Under the pieces are notes generated by a model. The model made no database searches. It saw nothing but the letters and a program-made list of their open reading frames with translations, and had not been told where the DNA came from. The position numbers were made by a program, and so were the translations under genes. DNA of 43,327 nucleotides from CAG-826 sp964546565 (GTDB lineage Bacteria > Bacillota_I > Bacilli_A > RFN20 > CAG-826). How positions within the stretch are numbered: position 1 is the stretch's first letter; each line of letters begins with the position of its first letter. The stretch spans positions 1 through 43,327 of the forward strand of contig CAZJKC010000005.1 in the NCBI GenBank assembly GCA_964546565.1. Reading direction: 5' to 3'. Of the stretch, positions 32,536 through 40,795 are shown piece after piece.

Positions 32536-33816
32536 ATGTTTATCGATCGTGCAAAAATTGAAGTACGTGCTGGTAATGGCGGCAATGGAATGATTGCTTT
32601 TCATCGCGAAAAGTACGTTGCTAGAGGGGGTCCATCAGGAGGAAATGGTGGGCGTGGAGGCTCAATAATATTTAAAGCCACACGTGGTTCCTCAACCCTT
32701 ATTAATTTTCGCCATTCTAAAGTCATTATTGCTCATGATGGTGGTAAAGGTATGGGGAAAAATTGCTATGGAAAAAATGCCGAAGATGTTTATGTCGAAG
32801 TTCCGATTGGGACTACAGTATATGAAGAAGAAACCCATACTTTTATTTGTGATTTATCAGAAGAAGGAAAAGAGTATGTTGTCGCTAAAGGCGGTCGTGG
32901 AGGTCGCGGAAATGCTTGCTTTAAATCGCCCGTTAATCGTACACCGCGTGTTGCTGAAAATGGCTTGCCCGGTGAGAAAAAGCGTCTTATTTTAGAACTT
33001 AAATTACTAGCGGATGTCGGTTTTGTGGGCTTTCCTAGTGTTGGCAAATCCACTTTATTAAGTGTTATCAGTAACGCTAATCCGGAAATTGCGGATTATC
33101 CTTTTACAACATTAACGCCCAATCTTGGCGTTGTTAAACTCAAAGATGGTCGTTCATTTGTTGCCGCTGATTTACCGGGATTAATTGAAGGAGCGCATGA
33201 AGGAAAAGGGTTAGGCTTACAATTTTTACGACATGTTGAAAGATGCCGTATCTTATTACATATTCTTGATATGTCAGGAGAACGTGATCCTTATGATGAT
33301 TATTTAAAAATCATGAAAGAAATCGAGCAATATGGCTATAATTTATTAGAAAGACCAATGATTATTGTCGCTAGTAAAATGGATGAAGATGGGGCTGATG
33401 AACGTCTTAAGAAATTAAAGAAAAAAATTAAAGATAAAAAGATTTATCCGATATGTGCCTTATCTCATGAAGGAATTAATGAATTATTAATTGATGTCAT
33501 GAATCAACTAGAGACGATTCCTTTAATGCCATTATATAATGAAAAGAATGAAGAAGATGGTTATGTAGTTTATACAGCACAAGAAAATCAAGATGATGAT
33601 TACACCATTTCCCATATTAAAGATCATACGTTTATCATTAAGGGAGAACGTGTTGAACGCACTTATCATTTAATAAACTTATCGACTGATGAAGGTTTAT
33701 TAAAATTATTAACTTATCTTCGTAAACTTGGTGTTGATGATCGCTTACGAAGTATGGGGGCTAAAGATGGCGATACCGTCATTCTCTGTGATTTCGAATT
33801 TGAATATTATGAGTAA
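32536..33816 (+). CDS. obgE: GTPase ObgE/CgtA
   Basis: Ribosome-associated GTPase of 426 residues. It has the glycine-rich Obg fold (1-158; RAGNGGNGMIAFHREK, GGPSGGNGGRGG), a G domain with G1 GFPSVGKST, YPFTTLTPNLG, G3 DLPGLIEGA and G4 ASKMD, and a C-terminal OCT domain (about 345-426; DYTISHIKDHTFIIKG). It starts two bases after the glycosyltransferase stop, with GAGGAA upstream. Same position as obg after rpmA in B. subtilis, minus spo0B. Confidence 0.98.
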   Translation: MFIDRAKIEVRAGNGGNGMIAFHREKYVARGGPSGGNGGRGGSIIFKATRGSSTLINFRHSKVIIAHDGGKGMGKNCYGKNAEDVYVEVPIGTTVYEEETHTFICDLSEEGKEYVVAKGGRGGRGNACFKSPVNRTPRVAENGLPGEKKRLILELKLLADVGFVGFPSVGKSTLLSVISNANPEIADYPFTTLTPNLGVVKLKDGRSFVAADLPGLIEGAHEGKGLGLQFLRHVERCRILLHILDMSGERDPYDDYLKIMKEIEQYGYNLLERPMIIVASKMDEDGADERLKKLKKKIKDKKIYPICALSHEGINELLIDVMNQLETIPLMPLYNEKNEEDGYVVYTAQENQDDDYTISHIKDHTFIIKGERVERTYHLINLSTDEGLLKLLTYLRKLGVDDRLRSMGAKDGDTVILCDFEFEYYE

Positions 33817-33842
33817 TCCTACTTTTTGGTAGGATTTTTCTT
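33815..33842 (+). terminator. Terminator after obgE
   Basis: AATCCTAC-ttttt-GGTAGGATT followed by TTTTC. It begins at the stop codon. Confidence 0.8.
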
Positions 33843-33946
33843 TCTTTAGACGTATTAATAAAAGGAATATCTTTAATAACGATAACAAAAATACCAAATG
33901 ATTTCGAAATTATGTATAATTAAAAAGCAGATAGGAAGTGATTAAT

Positions 33947-34516
33947 ATGTATTACGCTATGCGCGGTATTATTGAAAAAACATTGCTTACAAGTGTGATT
34001 ATAAATGTTCATGATATTAGTTATGAAGTATTAACCTCACGCCCTGAAGATTTTATCGTCAATGAAGAAACGAAAATATATTTATATGAAGTTGTTCGTG
34101 AAGATGACCATTATTTAGTGGGTTTTTCAACTTTAGAAGAAAAAGATGTCTTTATGTCTTTAATTTCCGTTAAAGGCATTGGCCCTAAAACAGCTTTATC
34201 TTGTTTATCAAAATCGTCACCTAATGAATTTATTGCCGCTATTGAGAATAGCGATATTCAATTCTTAAAAAAACTACCGGGAATAGGGGCTAAAGCAGCG
34301 CAACAAATTGTTCTTGATTTAAAAGGTCAACTCACGATGGTTGAAAATATTCCATCAAAGAAAAACTTATCTTCTGAGCAACAAGAAGTGTGTGAAGCCT
34401 TAAAATTATTAGGATTTAAAAGAAATGACATTGAAAATGTTTTAGAAAAAATTGATAATAAACATAAAACCAGTGAAGATATTTTAAAAGAAGCATTGCA
34501 ATTATTAAGGAAGTGA
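33947..34516 (+). CDS. ruvA: Holliday junction protein RuvA
   Basis: Tetrameric junction-binding subunit of RuvABC, 189 residues. N-terminal OB domain (MRGIIEKTLLTSVIIN, YEVLTS), two helix-hairpin-helix motifs (SVKGIGPKTALSCL and LPGIGAKAAQQIVLDL), and a C-terminal domain III (about 142-189) that contacts RuvB. AGGAAG with the ATG at 33947 is preferred over the GTG at 33938, which lies in the ribosome site. Followed four bases later by ruvB. Confidence 0.97.
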   Translation: MYYAMRGIIEKTLLTSVIINVHDISYEVLTSRPEDFIVNEETKIYLYEVVREDDHYLVGFSTLEEKDVFMSLISVKGIGPKTALSCLSKSSPNEFIAAIENSDIQFLKKLPGIGAKAAQQIVLDLKGQLTMVENIPSKKNLSSEQQEVCEALKLLGFKRNDIENVLEKIDNKHKTSEDILKEALQLLRK

Positions 34517-34520
34517 TAAT

Positions 34521-35522
34521 ATGGATCGGATGCTCGACGCTAATGCACAAAAAGATGACGCTAGTGAAGTTTCATTACGTCCCCTAACTCTCGATGATTA
34601 TGTCGGACAAGAAGATTTAAAAAAGAATCTTCGTATTTGGATGGGAGCGGCGTTAAATCGTGATGAAGTATTGGACCATGTATTGCTTTATGGTCCGCCA
34701 GGCTTAGGAAAAACGACTTTAGCCCATGTTATCGCTAATGAAATGCATGGTAATATAAAAGTTGTAAATGGTCCAAGTATTGAGAAAACTGGTGATTTGG
34801 CGAGTATATTAACCACTCTTGAACCAGGCGATGTCTTATTTATCGATGAAATCCATCGTTTACCACGTGTGGTAGAAGAAATATTATATGGAGCTATGGA
34901 AGATTTTAAATTATCGATCGTTGTTTCACGTGAACAAGGTGCTAAAACTTTAAATATTCCTTTAGTCCCTTTTACTTTAGTCGGTGCGACAACACGCGTC
35001 GGTGATTTAACAAGTCCTTTACGAGCTCGTTTTGGTATTGTTGAAAAATTAAACTTTTATAATCTCGAGGAATTAACTAAAATTGTTAAAAGAACAGCTA
35101 GCGTTTACCATATGGAAATTGATGATGATGCCGCCAAAGAAATTGCCTTAAGAAGCCGTGGCACGCCTCGTATTGCCAATCGTTTATTCCGTCGTGTTCG
35201 CGATTATGCTTCTTATTTACATAGCGAAAGTATTACCATTAATATTTCCCTAATGACTCTTGAGGCTTTAAAAGTTGACTCCTTAGGTCTTGATGATGTT
35301 GATATTCGTTATTTAGAAGGGATTATCGATCGTTTTCATGGAGGACCGGTGGGCTTAGAAGCACTAGCGAGTGCAATTGGTGAAGAAGTCGTTACTTTAG
35401 AAGATGTTTATGAACCCTATTTATTACAAATAGGAATGATTAATCGTACGCCACGAGGTCGTGTCGTGACGGATAAGGCTTATGCTCATTTAAAAAAGAA
35501 GCATCAAGGGAAGTTATTTTAA
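34521..35522 (+). CDS. ruvB: Holliday junction helicase RuvB
   Basis: AAA+ motor of branch migration, 333 residues. Walker A GPPGLGKTT, Walker B FIDEIHRL, sensor 1 GATTRVGDL, arginine finger region SPLRARFG, and a C-terminal winged helix (TPRGRVVTDKAY). AAGTGATAAT precedes the ATG. Ends the ruvAB unit, with a terminator following. Confidence 0.98.
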   Translation: MDRMLDANAQKDDASEVSLRPLTLDDYVGQEDLKKNLRIWMGAALNRDEVLDHVLLYGPPGLGKTTLAHVIANEMHGNIKVVNGPSIEKTGDLASILTTLEPGDVLFIDEIHRLPRVVEEILYGAMEDFKLSIVVSREQGAKTLNIPLVPFTLVGATTRVGDLTSPLRARFGIVEKLNFYNLEELTKIVKRTASVYHMEIDDDAAKEIALRSRGTPRIANRLFRRVRDYASYLHSESITINISLMTLEALKVDSLGLDDVDIRYLEGIIDRFHGGPVGLEALASAIGEEVVTLEDVYEPYLLQIGMINRTPRGRVVTDKAYAHLKKKHQGKLF

Positions 35523-35533
35523 AGTTTATTAAA

Positions 35534-35564
35534 TGTGAGTTCTTTATGAAGACTCACTTTTTTT
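35534..35564 (+). terminator. Terminator after ruvB
   Basis: GTGAGT-T-CTT-tatg-AAG-ACTCAC with a one-base bulge, followed by TTTTTTTAT. The tail touches the end of the convergent minus-strand gene. Confidence 0.8.
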
Positions 35565-35940
35565 ATGGCTTATGCTTTTTTAAATAAATATTGACGCCCA
35601 AAATGGATCCAACAAGTAATGAAGTTAACTTTATAATTAAAAAAATATTTGATATTAAAGTAACTTTTTCGATGCACAAAAAGCGTAGTAATAATGTTAA
35701 TAATAAGTAAAAGAATCCTATCTTCAAACCATTTAATATACCTCTTTTATGGGATTTATAACCATAAAATAAAGCCGTTATAAAACAGAGAATAACGGAT
35801 AATCCATAGGTTAAAGTATCACTTATGAAAGGACTAATGATTTCTTTATAGGATAAAAGGGAAATAAATAAGCTTAAGATAATTGATATTAATAAATAGC
35901 CAAAAATAGCCATACTAATAGTGGTTAAACGTTTTTTCAT
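35563..35940 (-). CDS. TIGR04086-like (YrzE) four-helix membrane protein
   Basis: This 125-residue protein is nearly all membrane: four hydrophobic segments (about 6-32, 40-62, 68-89, 96-118) with small residues and Gly at helix positions, the layout of the TIGR04086 family. AGGAGG on its strand precedes the ATG. In B. subtilis yrzE lies between yajC and yrbG (DUF421) in the same neighbourhood, here with yajC-queA-tgt missing. Unknown function. Confidence 0.8.
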   Translation of the reverse strand: MKKRLTTISMAIFGYLLISIILSLFISLLSYKEIISPFISDTLTYGLSVILCFITALFYGYKSHKRGILNGLKIGFFYLLLTLLLRFLCIEKVTLISNIFLIIKLTSLLVGSILGVNIYLKKHKP

Positions 35941-35995
35941 AAGAGCCTCCTATTAGCAATATATGAAAAAAAAGAAGATTTAGAAGGTGAAATGT

Positions 35996-36649
35996 ATGAC
36001 ATGGCTTGAGATATGGCAAGTTACTTATAAAACTATCATTTGTTATTTCTTTTTAATTTTTATTTTAAAGATAATGGGAAAGCGCGAAATAGGGACTGTA
36101 TCCACTTTTGATATCGTCGTTTTTTTTGTTATTTCCGAGTTATTCTCTTTATCATTAAATGAACCAAGTGGCTCTATTTTTCATTCGTTAATTCCGATTA
36201 CTATTATTGTTATCTTACAACTTCTAACCGCATATATATCATTGAAAACGCATAAAATTCGTTCTTTAGTAGAAGGTGATATTACCTTCATAATATATCA
36301 AGGAATAATCAATCAAAAAGAGATGCGAAAGCAAAGGTATAATATTGATGATTTATTATCACAATTACGAACTAAAGAAGTGCAATTGCCGGAAGAAGTA
36401 CAATTCGCTATTTTAGAAGATTCAGGGACATTAACGATTATTAAAAAAAGTGAATGTATCTTAAAAGATCCCGAACCATTAATATCGGACGGAAAGATAA
36501 TGAAGAAAGTCTTAAAAAGAATCAATATTAGTGAAAAAGATGTCATGAAATTATTAAGAAAAGAAGGCTATTATGATTATCAAGATGTTTTTATGGCGTT
36601 ATTAAAAACGGATGGCACTCTTTTTTGTCTTACGAAAGAAAAACATTAA
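35996..36649 (+). CDS. DUF421 membrane protein (YrbG-like)
   Basis: This 217-residue protein has three N-terminal membrane segments (about 8-27, 38-56, 62-80) with the family pattern LKIMGKREIGTVSTFDIVVF, then a soluble YetF-like DUF421 domain (about 90-217; KSECILKDPEPLISDGKI resembles the end of the core). GAAGGTG precedes the ATG at 35996; the GTG at 35987 lies in that site. The 3' end overlaps the convergent SpoVB-like gene by 48 bases. Some relatives act in spore germination or stress resistance. Role here unknown. Confidence 0.9.
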   Translation: MTWLEIWQVTYKTIICYFFLIFILKIMGKREIGTVSTFDIVVFFVISELFSLSLNEPSGSIFHSLIPITIIVILQLLTAYISLKTHKIRSLVEGDITFIIYQGIINQKEMRKQRYNIDDLLSQLRTKEVQLPEEVQFAILEDSGTLTIIKKSECILKDPEPLISDGKIMKKVLKRINISEKDVMKLLRKEGYYDYQDVFMALLKTDGTLFCLTKEKH

Positions 36650-37936
36650 AACATGATAACTATTAATGATTATAGTTATAAGAATTTCGATTAATGTCGA
36701 AATAGCAATGGCCTTAATACCTAATTTAGGCACTAAAATAAGAAGACATATTATACGGATAATAGAACTAATTACCGTCGTGAAGAAGACTTTTTTTGTC
36801 ATTTCAAGGGCGTGCATTGCACTCGCTAAGGGGGCTTCAATATAATATAAAATAAAAGGGAAAGATAAGTAATGGATATAAGATGCTCCTTTATCCGTCT
36901 TATAAAGAATATAAAGTATTTTATCGCCGCCAAAAAAGAAAATAATGGCGACTAAGAGCCCAATAGTAAAACTTATGGTGGTAATAAATAAAAATATTTT
37001 TTTAGCATGATAAAATTGTTTTTGTTCAATGTAACGCGTCATATTTGGTAAAAGATAATTACCAAGGGCCAAGGAGAAAAAACCCGGTAATAAAAGTATG
37101 GGCATGGCGTAACCATTTAAAATTCCATATTCTAAGGTAATGTTATCAATAAGGTATCCCGCTTTAATCATTAAATTTGTGGCAATAATCGGTTCTAGAA
37201 AATAAGTTAATGAGCCCACAATGCGTCCTAAAGTTATAGGAAGTGAAAGTGATAAAATACCTGGTATTTCTTTTAAAGGCGATAAATCTTTAATATCAAA
37301 TAATTCATTTATTCTTCGATATAAGTGAAAAGTACTTTCGGTTAAAAGATAAAGCGTTTGAAATATTTCTCCAATACAAACACCCATCATAGCCCCAAAA
37401 GCGGCATATTCACTGCCTTTTGAAGCAAAATAACTTAAGAAAAAGAGAATAAATATAATACGGGCTATTTCTTCTATAATAGAGGAACGCGCTGTCATTT
37501 TGACAAGATTATGTCCAATATAATATCCTTTTAATAAACTCGATATACTAACTAAAGGAGCTAATAACGCTAGAGCATATAACGTCATTGTGACTTGACT
37601 ATTATGAAGGACATTATTAGCTAAAAAAGGTGTAAAAATAATAGTTATAATCATGAAAAAAAGTGATATGATGGTGCATAGTAATAAAGCACTTAAAAAA
37701 ATCTTCTTACTTTTAGCAGGATTTTTACTAATTAAAGTGGCAATCGTTGTCGGTATTCCCATTTGTGCCAAAGTGATAATCAAGACCATCGCCGGACTCG
37801 CTAGGGCATATAGTGACATTGCTTCCACACTCAAAGTCCGATTCATCAAGACACGTGCAATCATTGATAAGGCTTTCGCAATAAAACCGAGGAGCATAAG
37901 GTCTAATAAAATGCTAAATATGTTCTTTTTCTTCAT
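36602..37936 (-). CDS. SpoVB/MurJ-like polysaccharide exporter (MATE fold)
   Basis: Integral membrane protein of 444 residues with about 12-14 hydrophobic segments, in the oligosaccharide flippase branch of the MOP superfamily. Early signatures are ARVLMNRTLSVEAMSLYALA and QMGIPTTIATLISK, typical of the SpoVB/YtgP group. SpoVB is needed for spore cortex in B. subtilis and lies next to yrbG and secDF there, as here. Relatives flip lipid II or other polyprenyl glycans, so the role need not be sporulation. AAAGGTG on its strand precedes the start. Its 3' end overlaps the DUF421 gene. Confidence 0.9.
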   Translation of the reverse strand: MKKKNIFSILLDLMLLGFIAKALSMIARVLMNRTLSVEAMSLYALASPAMVLIITLAQMGIPTTIATLISKNPAKSKKIFLSALLLCTIISLFFMIITIIFTPFLANNVLHNSQVTMTLYALALLAPLVSISSLLKGYYIGHNLVKMTARSSIIEEIARIIFILFFLSYFASKGSEYAAFGAMMGVCIGEIFQTLYLLTESTFHLYRRINELFDIKDLSPLKEIPGILSLSLPITLGRIVGSLTYFLEPIIATNLMIKAGYLIDNITLEYGILNGYAMPILLLPGFFSLALGNYLLPNMTRYIEQKQFYHAKKIFLFITTISFTIGLLVAIIFFFGGDKILYILYKTDKGASYIHYLSFPFILYYIEAPLASAMHALEMTKKVFFTTVISSIIRIICLLILVPKLGIKAIAISTLIEILITIIINSYHVLMFFFRKTKKSAIRF

Positions 37937-37991
37937 TTTTTCACCTTTATTTCTTGAAATAACATCTAAGAAATGATATAGTTTTAAGGCG

Positions 37992-38030
37992 GTGTATTAA
38001 TTACATATATTTTTATATTATTTAATACAC
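37992..38030. repeat. Inverted repeat in the spoVB-secDF divergent region
   Basis: GTGTATTAA (37992-38000) and TTAATACAC (38022-38030) are perfect inverted repeats 21 bases apart. They sit in the intergenic region shared by the divergent SpoVB-like and SecDF genes, so an operator or hairpin is possible. Confidence 0.45.
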
Positions 38031-38038
38031 AATAAAAC

Positions 38039-38100
38039 GGTTCAGTTCTATGAATTGTTATTCTATAAATTCATAGTCAAAAAGGAAATAAAATAGAACC
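38039..38100 (+). promoter_or_regulatory. Foldable leader before secDF
   Basis: CTATGAATT (38048-38056) pairs with AATTCATAG (38068-38076). Alternatively GTTCTAT (38045-38051) pairs with ATAGAAC (38093-38099), and GGTTC (38039-38043) with GAACC (38096-38100). The first and second pairings share bases and exclude each other, and the last arms lie just before GGAGGG of secDF. Confidence 0.4.
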
Positions 38101-38115
38101 ATTGGAGGGAAGATT

Positions 38116-40743
38116 ATGCGTCGTCGTTTTATAGCATTTCTCACACTTATTATTAGTGCGGTTGTCATTATATTGGGGAGTTTTACCTCAGTTGTAACGG
38201 GCATGAAAAGCGGTATTGAATTTTCGAAAGGCTACCAATATGTTTACAAAATTTCATCAACCGATGAAGAAGAAGAGAAAGTGGACATTAATGAAGCAGC
38301 TCAAGAAATGAATCGCCGTTTAAAGAATGCCGATGTTAATTACTTTGAAATTGAAACTCAAGGTGATGATCAAATTTGTGTTACATTTTCTGGTGTTAAT
38401 AGTGATGAATCAGAACACATTCGTGATTTACTTGCTTATAATGCTTTATTTACTTTATCATCTTCTGATGATGAAGCATTTGGAACTTCATACTATGTTG
38501 ATCAATATGGCAACAAAGTTGATGAAGGTAATGTAATATTTGATGGTTCAGTCGCCCGTGTTGAATATAGTGGAGCATATCCTATTGTCGTTATACCAGT
38601 TTCTAATCCACAAAAAGTCGAATCTATTCGTGAACACGCTTCAAATGTTAAAAGCCCCGATGGCTCACCAACTTCAAGTGACGATGATGAGGATACAATG
38701 GATTATACAATGATTCTATTATGGGCTAATAAAGAAGAGCAAGACAACTTTGCATCCGCCATGGATGCTAATAATGATCGATACGAAGAAATTCAAGAAA
38801 AAGTCTTATTAGCCTTCTCATCAAATGAAAGTAATTTCTATTACAATGATGATCATACGGAAATTTGTTACGCAATAGATCCTAATAATGGTGAAGAATC
38901 TGATACATTTGATCCTATTAAAGTTCGGGAAGCTGTTACTAAAGCTCAACACATCGTTAACTTCTTCAATGCAGGTTCTCTTACATATAATGTTGATTAT
39001 TTATATGAAATGGAAGCACCAGTGCTTGTTGATGAATTAGTAAAAATGGAAGGCAATCTTTATGTCAATTGGAGTTCAAAATTATTGATTTCAAGTTTAG
39101 TGGCTTTCGCTCTTGCAATTGTTGCTGTAGCTTTATATTATCGTATCAATGCTTTAGTAGCGGCCACAACATCCGCTGGAACTATGTTAATAGCCTTCGC
39201 TATCTTTAATGCCTTCGGCGTTCAATTTACCCTTGGTGCATTTATCGGTTTAGTAGTCACCGGTGCTTTATCATTATTCTCAAATGTTTATTATTTTGAA
39301 AAATTAAAGAATGAATTATATCGTGGTCGTACATTGAAAAAAGCTAATACTGAAGCTTCTAAGAGTGCAACATTACCTGCGATTGACGCCTCCGTTGTGG
39401 TCTTACTTGCTTCGATAATTACCTTCTTTGTAGGCGAGCAAATGATTAAACCATTTGCTGTTATGGCTTCCTTAGGAGCGGCTTGTAATTTATTGATTAC
39501 CGTTCTTTGTGGTAAAGGCTTAATGTGGTTATCAACTAATTCCACATCTTTACAAAATAAGAAAGAATATTTCGGTGTTGATATTACGAAAATACCAAAT
39601 ACTGCAAATGAAGAAAAGCAAACTTATTATGGACCTTATGATGGCCGTGATTTCACTAAGAAATCAAAGAAAGTTGGCATTATTACTGCTATTTTAACCT
39701 TCATTGCCGTGACTTGTACGGTCGCCTTCAACTTTACAATTGGTACTTTCAATTATGCCGAATCAACAACAGGTATTCGGGTACAATTAGTGGTCGAAGA
39801 TAGTTCGGAAATTTCAAGTGTGGAATCACTAAATAATGATTTAAAAACCTTAGGCTTCAAAACTGATGATAATTTGATTTACGCTAGTGAAGTTTCCCCA
39901 GAAGATGATGATATTACCTTAAATTATTATGTTGTAATCATTGATGAATTACCGGAAGTCGAAAATTCAGAAGTGTATGAAAACGGTATTTATAATGATA
40001 ATAATGAATTAGATAAGATTTCGACAATTCAAAATTATCTCCAAAATAAATATCAAGCTATCGATAGCGATGCTCAAGTTAGTGTATTTGAAACTATTAG
40101 TACAAGCCGTGCATTGAATATTTGGAAAGCAGCTTTAGCGGTCTTATTTGGCTTATTACTATCAGCATTATATCTTGTTATTAGATATGGCTTATCAAAA
40201 GCATTATCATCCGTAATTGTTTCTTCATTAACAACATTTCTAGCTCTTGCCGTCTTCATTGTATGTCGTATAAGCTTTAATGATTTTGCCGGTTTAGCGT
40301 TATTAGGAATAATGGATATATCTTTATTATCAAGCATGATGTTCTTTACACGTCATAAAGAAATGAGCTTAGATAATAATGCTAATTTAGATAATAAAGA
40401 ATTATTAAAGAAAGCAATTGCCAGTGCCTTTGGATCTATGGGTATATTCCATTCCATCGTCACCATTGTTCTTGTGGTGATTATGGCTTTAGGCCCAGCT
40501 AGTTACGAAATTGGTTTTGCATTATTAATTTTAGGATCTTTAATTTCATTATTATTTAATACCGTTTTACTTGGACCTATTTATAATGGACTTCATAATT
40601 TCTTTAAGAAAATACATGATGTTCATGTGGAAAAAGATAATAAACGTCAACAAATGAAAGACAAGAAAAAGAAAAAATCTGATAAGAACACTTCTAAAGG
40701 AAGCGAACCTGAAGAAGCCATCTATATTGGTATTAATGATTAA
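38116..40743 (+). CDS. secDF: Fused SecDF protein-export subunit, divergent
   Basis: This 875-residue protein unites SecD and SecF, which help pull preproteins through SecYEG. The first membrane segment (7-27) is followed by a large extracellular domain (30-318), a first RND-type block (about 323-472), a spacer, a membrane segment near 525, a second extracellular domain (about 550-665), the SecF-type block (about 668-835) and a charged cytoplasmic tail. The usual GLDLxGG box reads GIEFSKGY. The VDAN motif of the SecD block reads LFSN (Phe388 for Asp), and the NDT motif of the SecF block reads LSS (Ser739 for Asp). D424 in AIDAS is kept. The proton route may therefore be changed. Gene order spoVB-secDF-recJ agrees with B. 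subtilis. Confidence 0.88.
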   Translation: MRRRFIAFLTLIISAVVIILGSFTSVVTGMKSGIEFSKGYQYVYKISSTDEEEEKVDINEAAQEMNRRLKNADVNYFEIETQGDDQICVTFSGVNSDESEHIRDLLAYNALFTLSSSDDEAFGTSYYVDQYGNKVDEGNVIFDGSVARVEYSGAYPIVVIPVSNPQKVESIREHASNVKSPDGSPTSSDDDEDTMDYTMILLWANKEEQDNFASAMDANNDRYEEIQEKVLLAFSSNESNFYYNDDHTEICYAIDPNNGEESDTFDPIKVREAVTKAQHIVNFFNAGSLTYNVDYLYEMEAPVLVDELVKMEGNLYVNWSSKLLISSLVAFALAIVAVALYYRINALVAATTSAGTMLIAFAIFNAFGVQFTLGAFIGLVVTGALSLFSNVYYFEKLKNELYRGRTLKKANTEASKSATLPAIDASVVVLLASIITFFVGEQMIKPFAVMASLGAACNLLITVLCGKGLMWLSTNSTSLQNKKEYFGVDITKIPNTANEEKQTYYGPYDGRDFTKKSKKVGIITAILTFIAVTCTVAFNFTIGTFNYAESTTGIRVQLVVEDSSEISSVESLNNDLKTLGFKTDDNLIYASEVSPEDDDITLNYYVVIIDELPEVENSEVYENGIYNDNNELDKISTIQNYLQNKYQAIDSDAQVSVFETISTSRALNIWKAALAVLFGLLLSALYLVIRYGLSKALSSVIVSSLTTFLALAVFIVCRISFNDFAGLALLGIMDISLLSSMMFFTRHKEMSLDNNANLDNKELLKKAIASAFGSMGIFHSIVTIVLVVIMALGPASYEIGFALLILGSLISLLFNTVLLGPIYNGLHNFFKKIHDVHVEKDNKRQQMKDKKKKKSDKNTSKGSEPEEAIYIGIND

Positions 40744-40750
40744 TTAAATA

Positions 40751-40775
40751 GGCTACGTTTTTACGTAGCCTTTTG
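40751..40775 (+). terminator. Terminator between secDF and recJ
   Basis: GGCTACGT-tttt-ACGTAGCC, eight perfect pairs, followed by TTTTG. recJ starts 20 bases later. Confidence 0.8.
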
Positions 40776-40795
40776 TGTAAAGAAAAGAGGTTTTT

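Noticed and set aside
38050..38076. Eight-codon frame upstream of secDF as an arrest peptide
   Set aside because: No ribosome site, too short to span the ribosome tunnel, and fully explained by the inverted repeat. Kept only as part of the leader observation.
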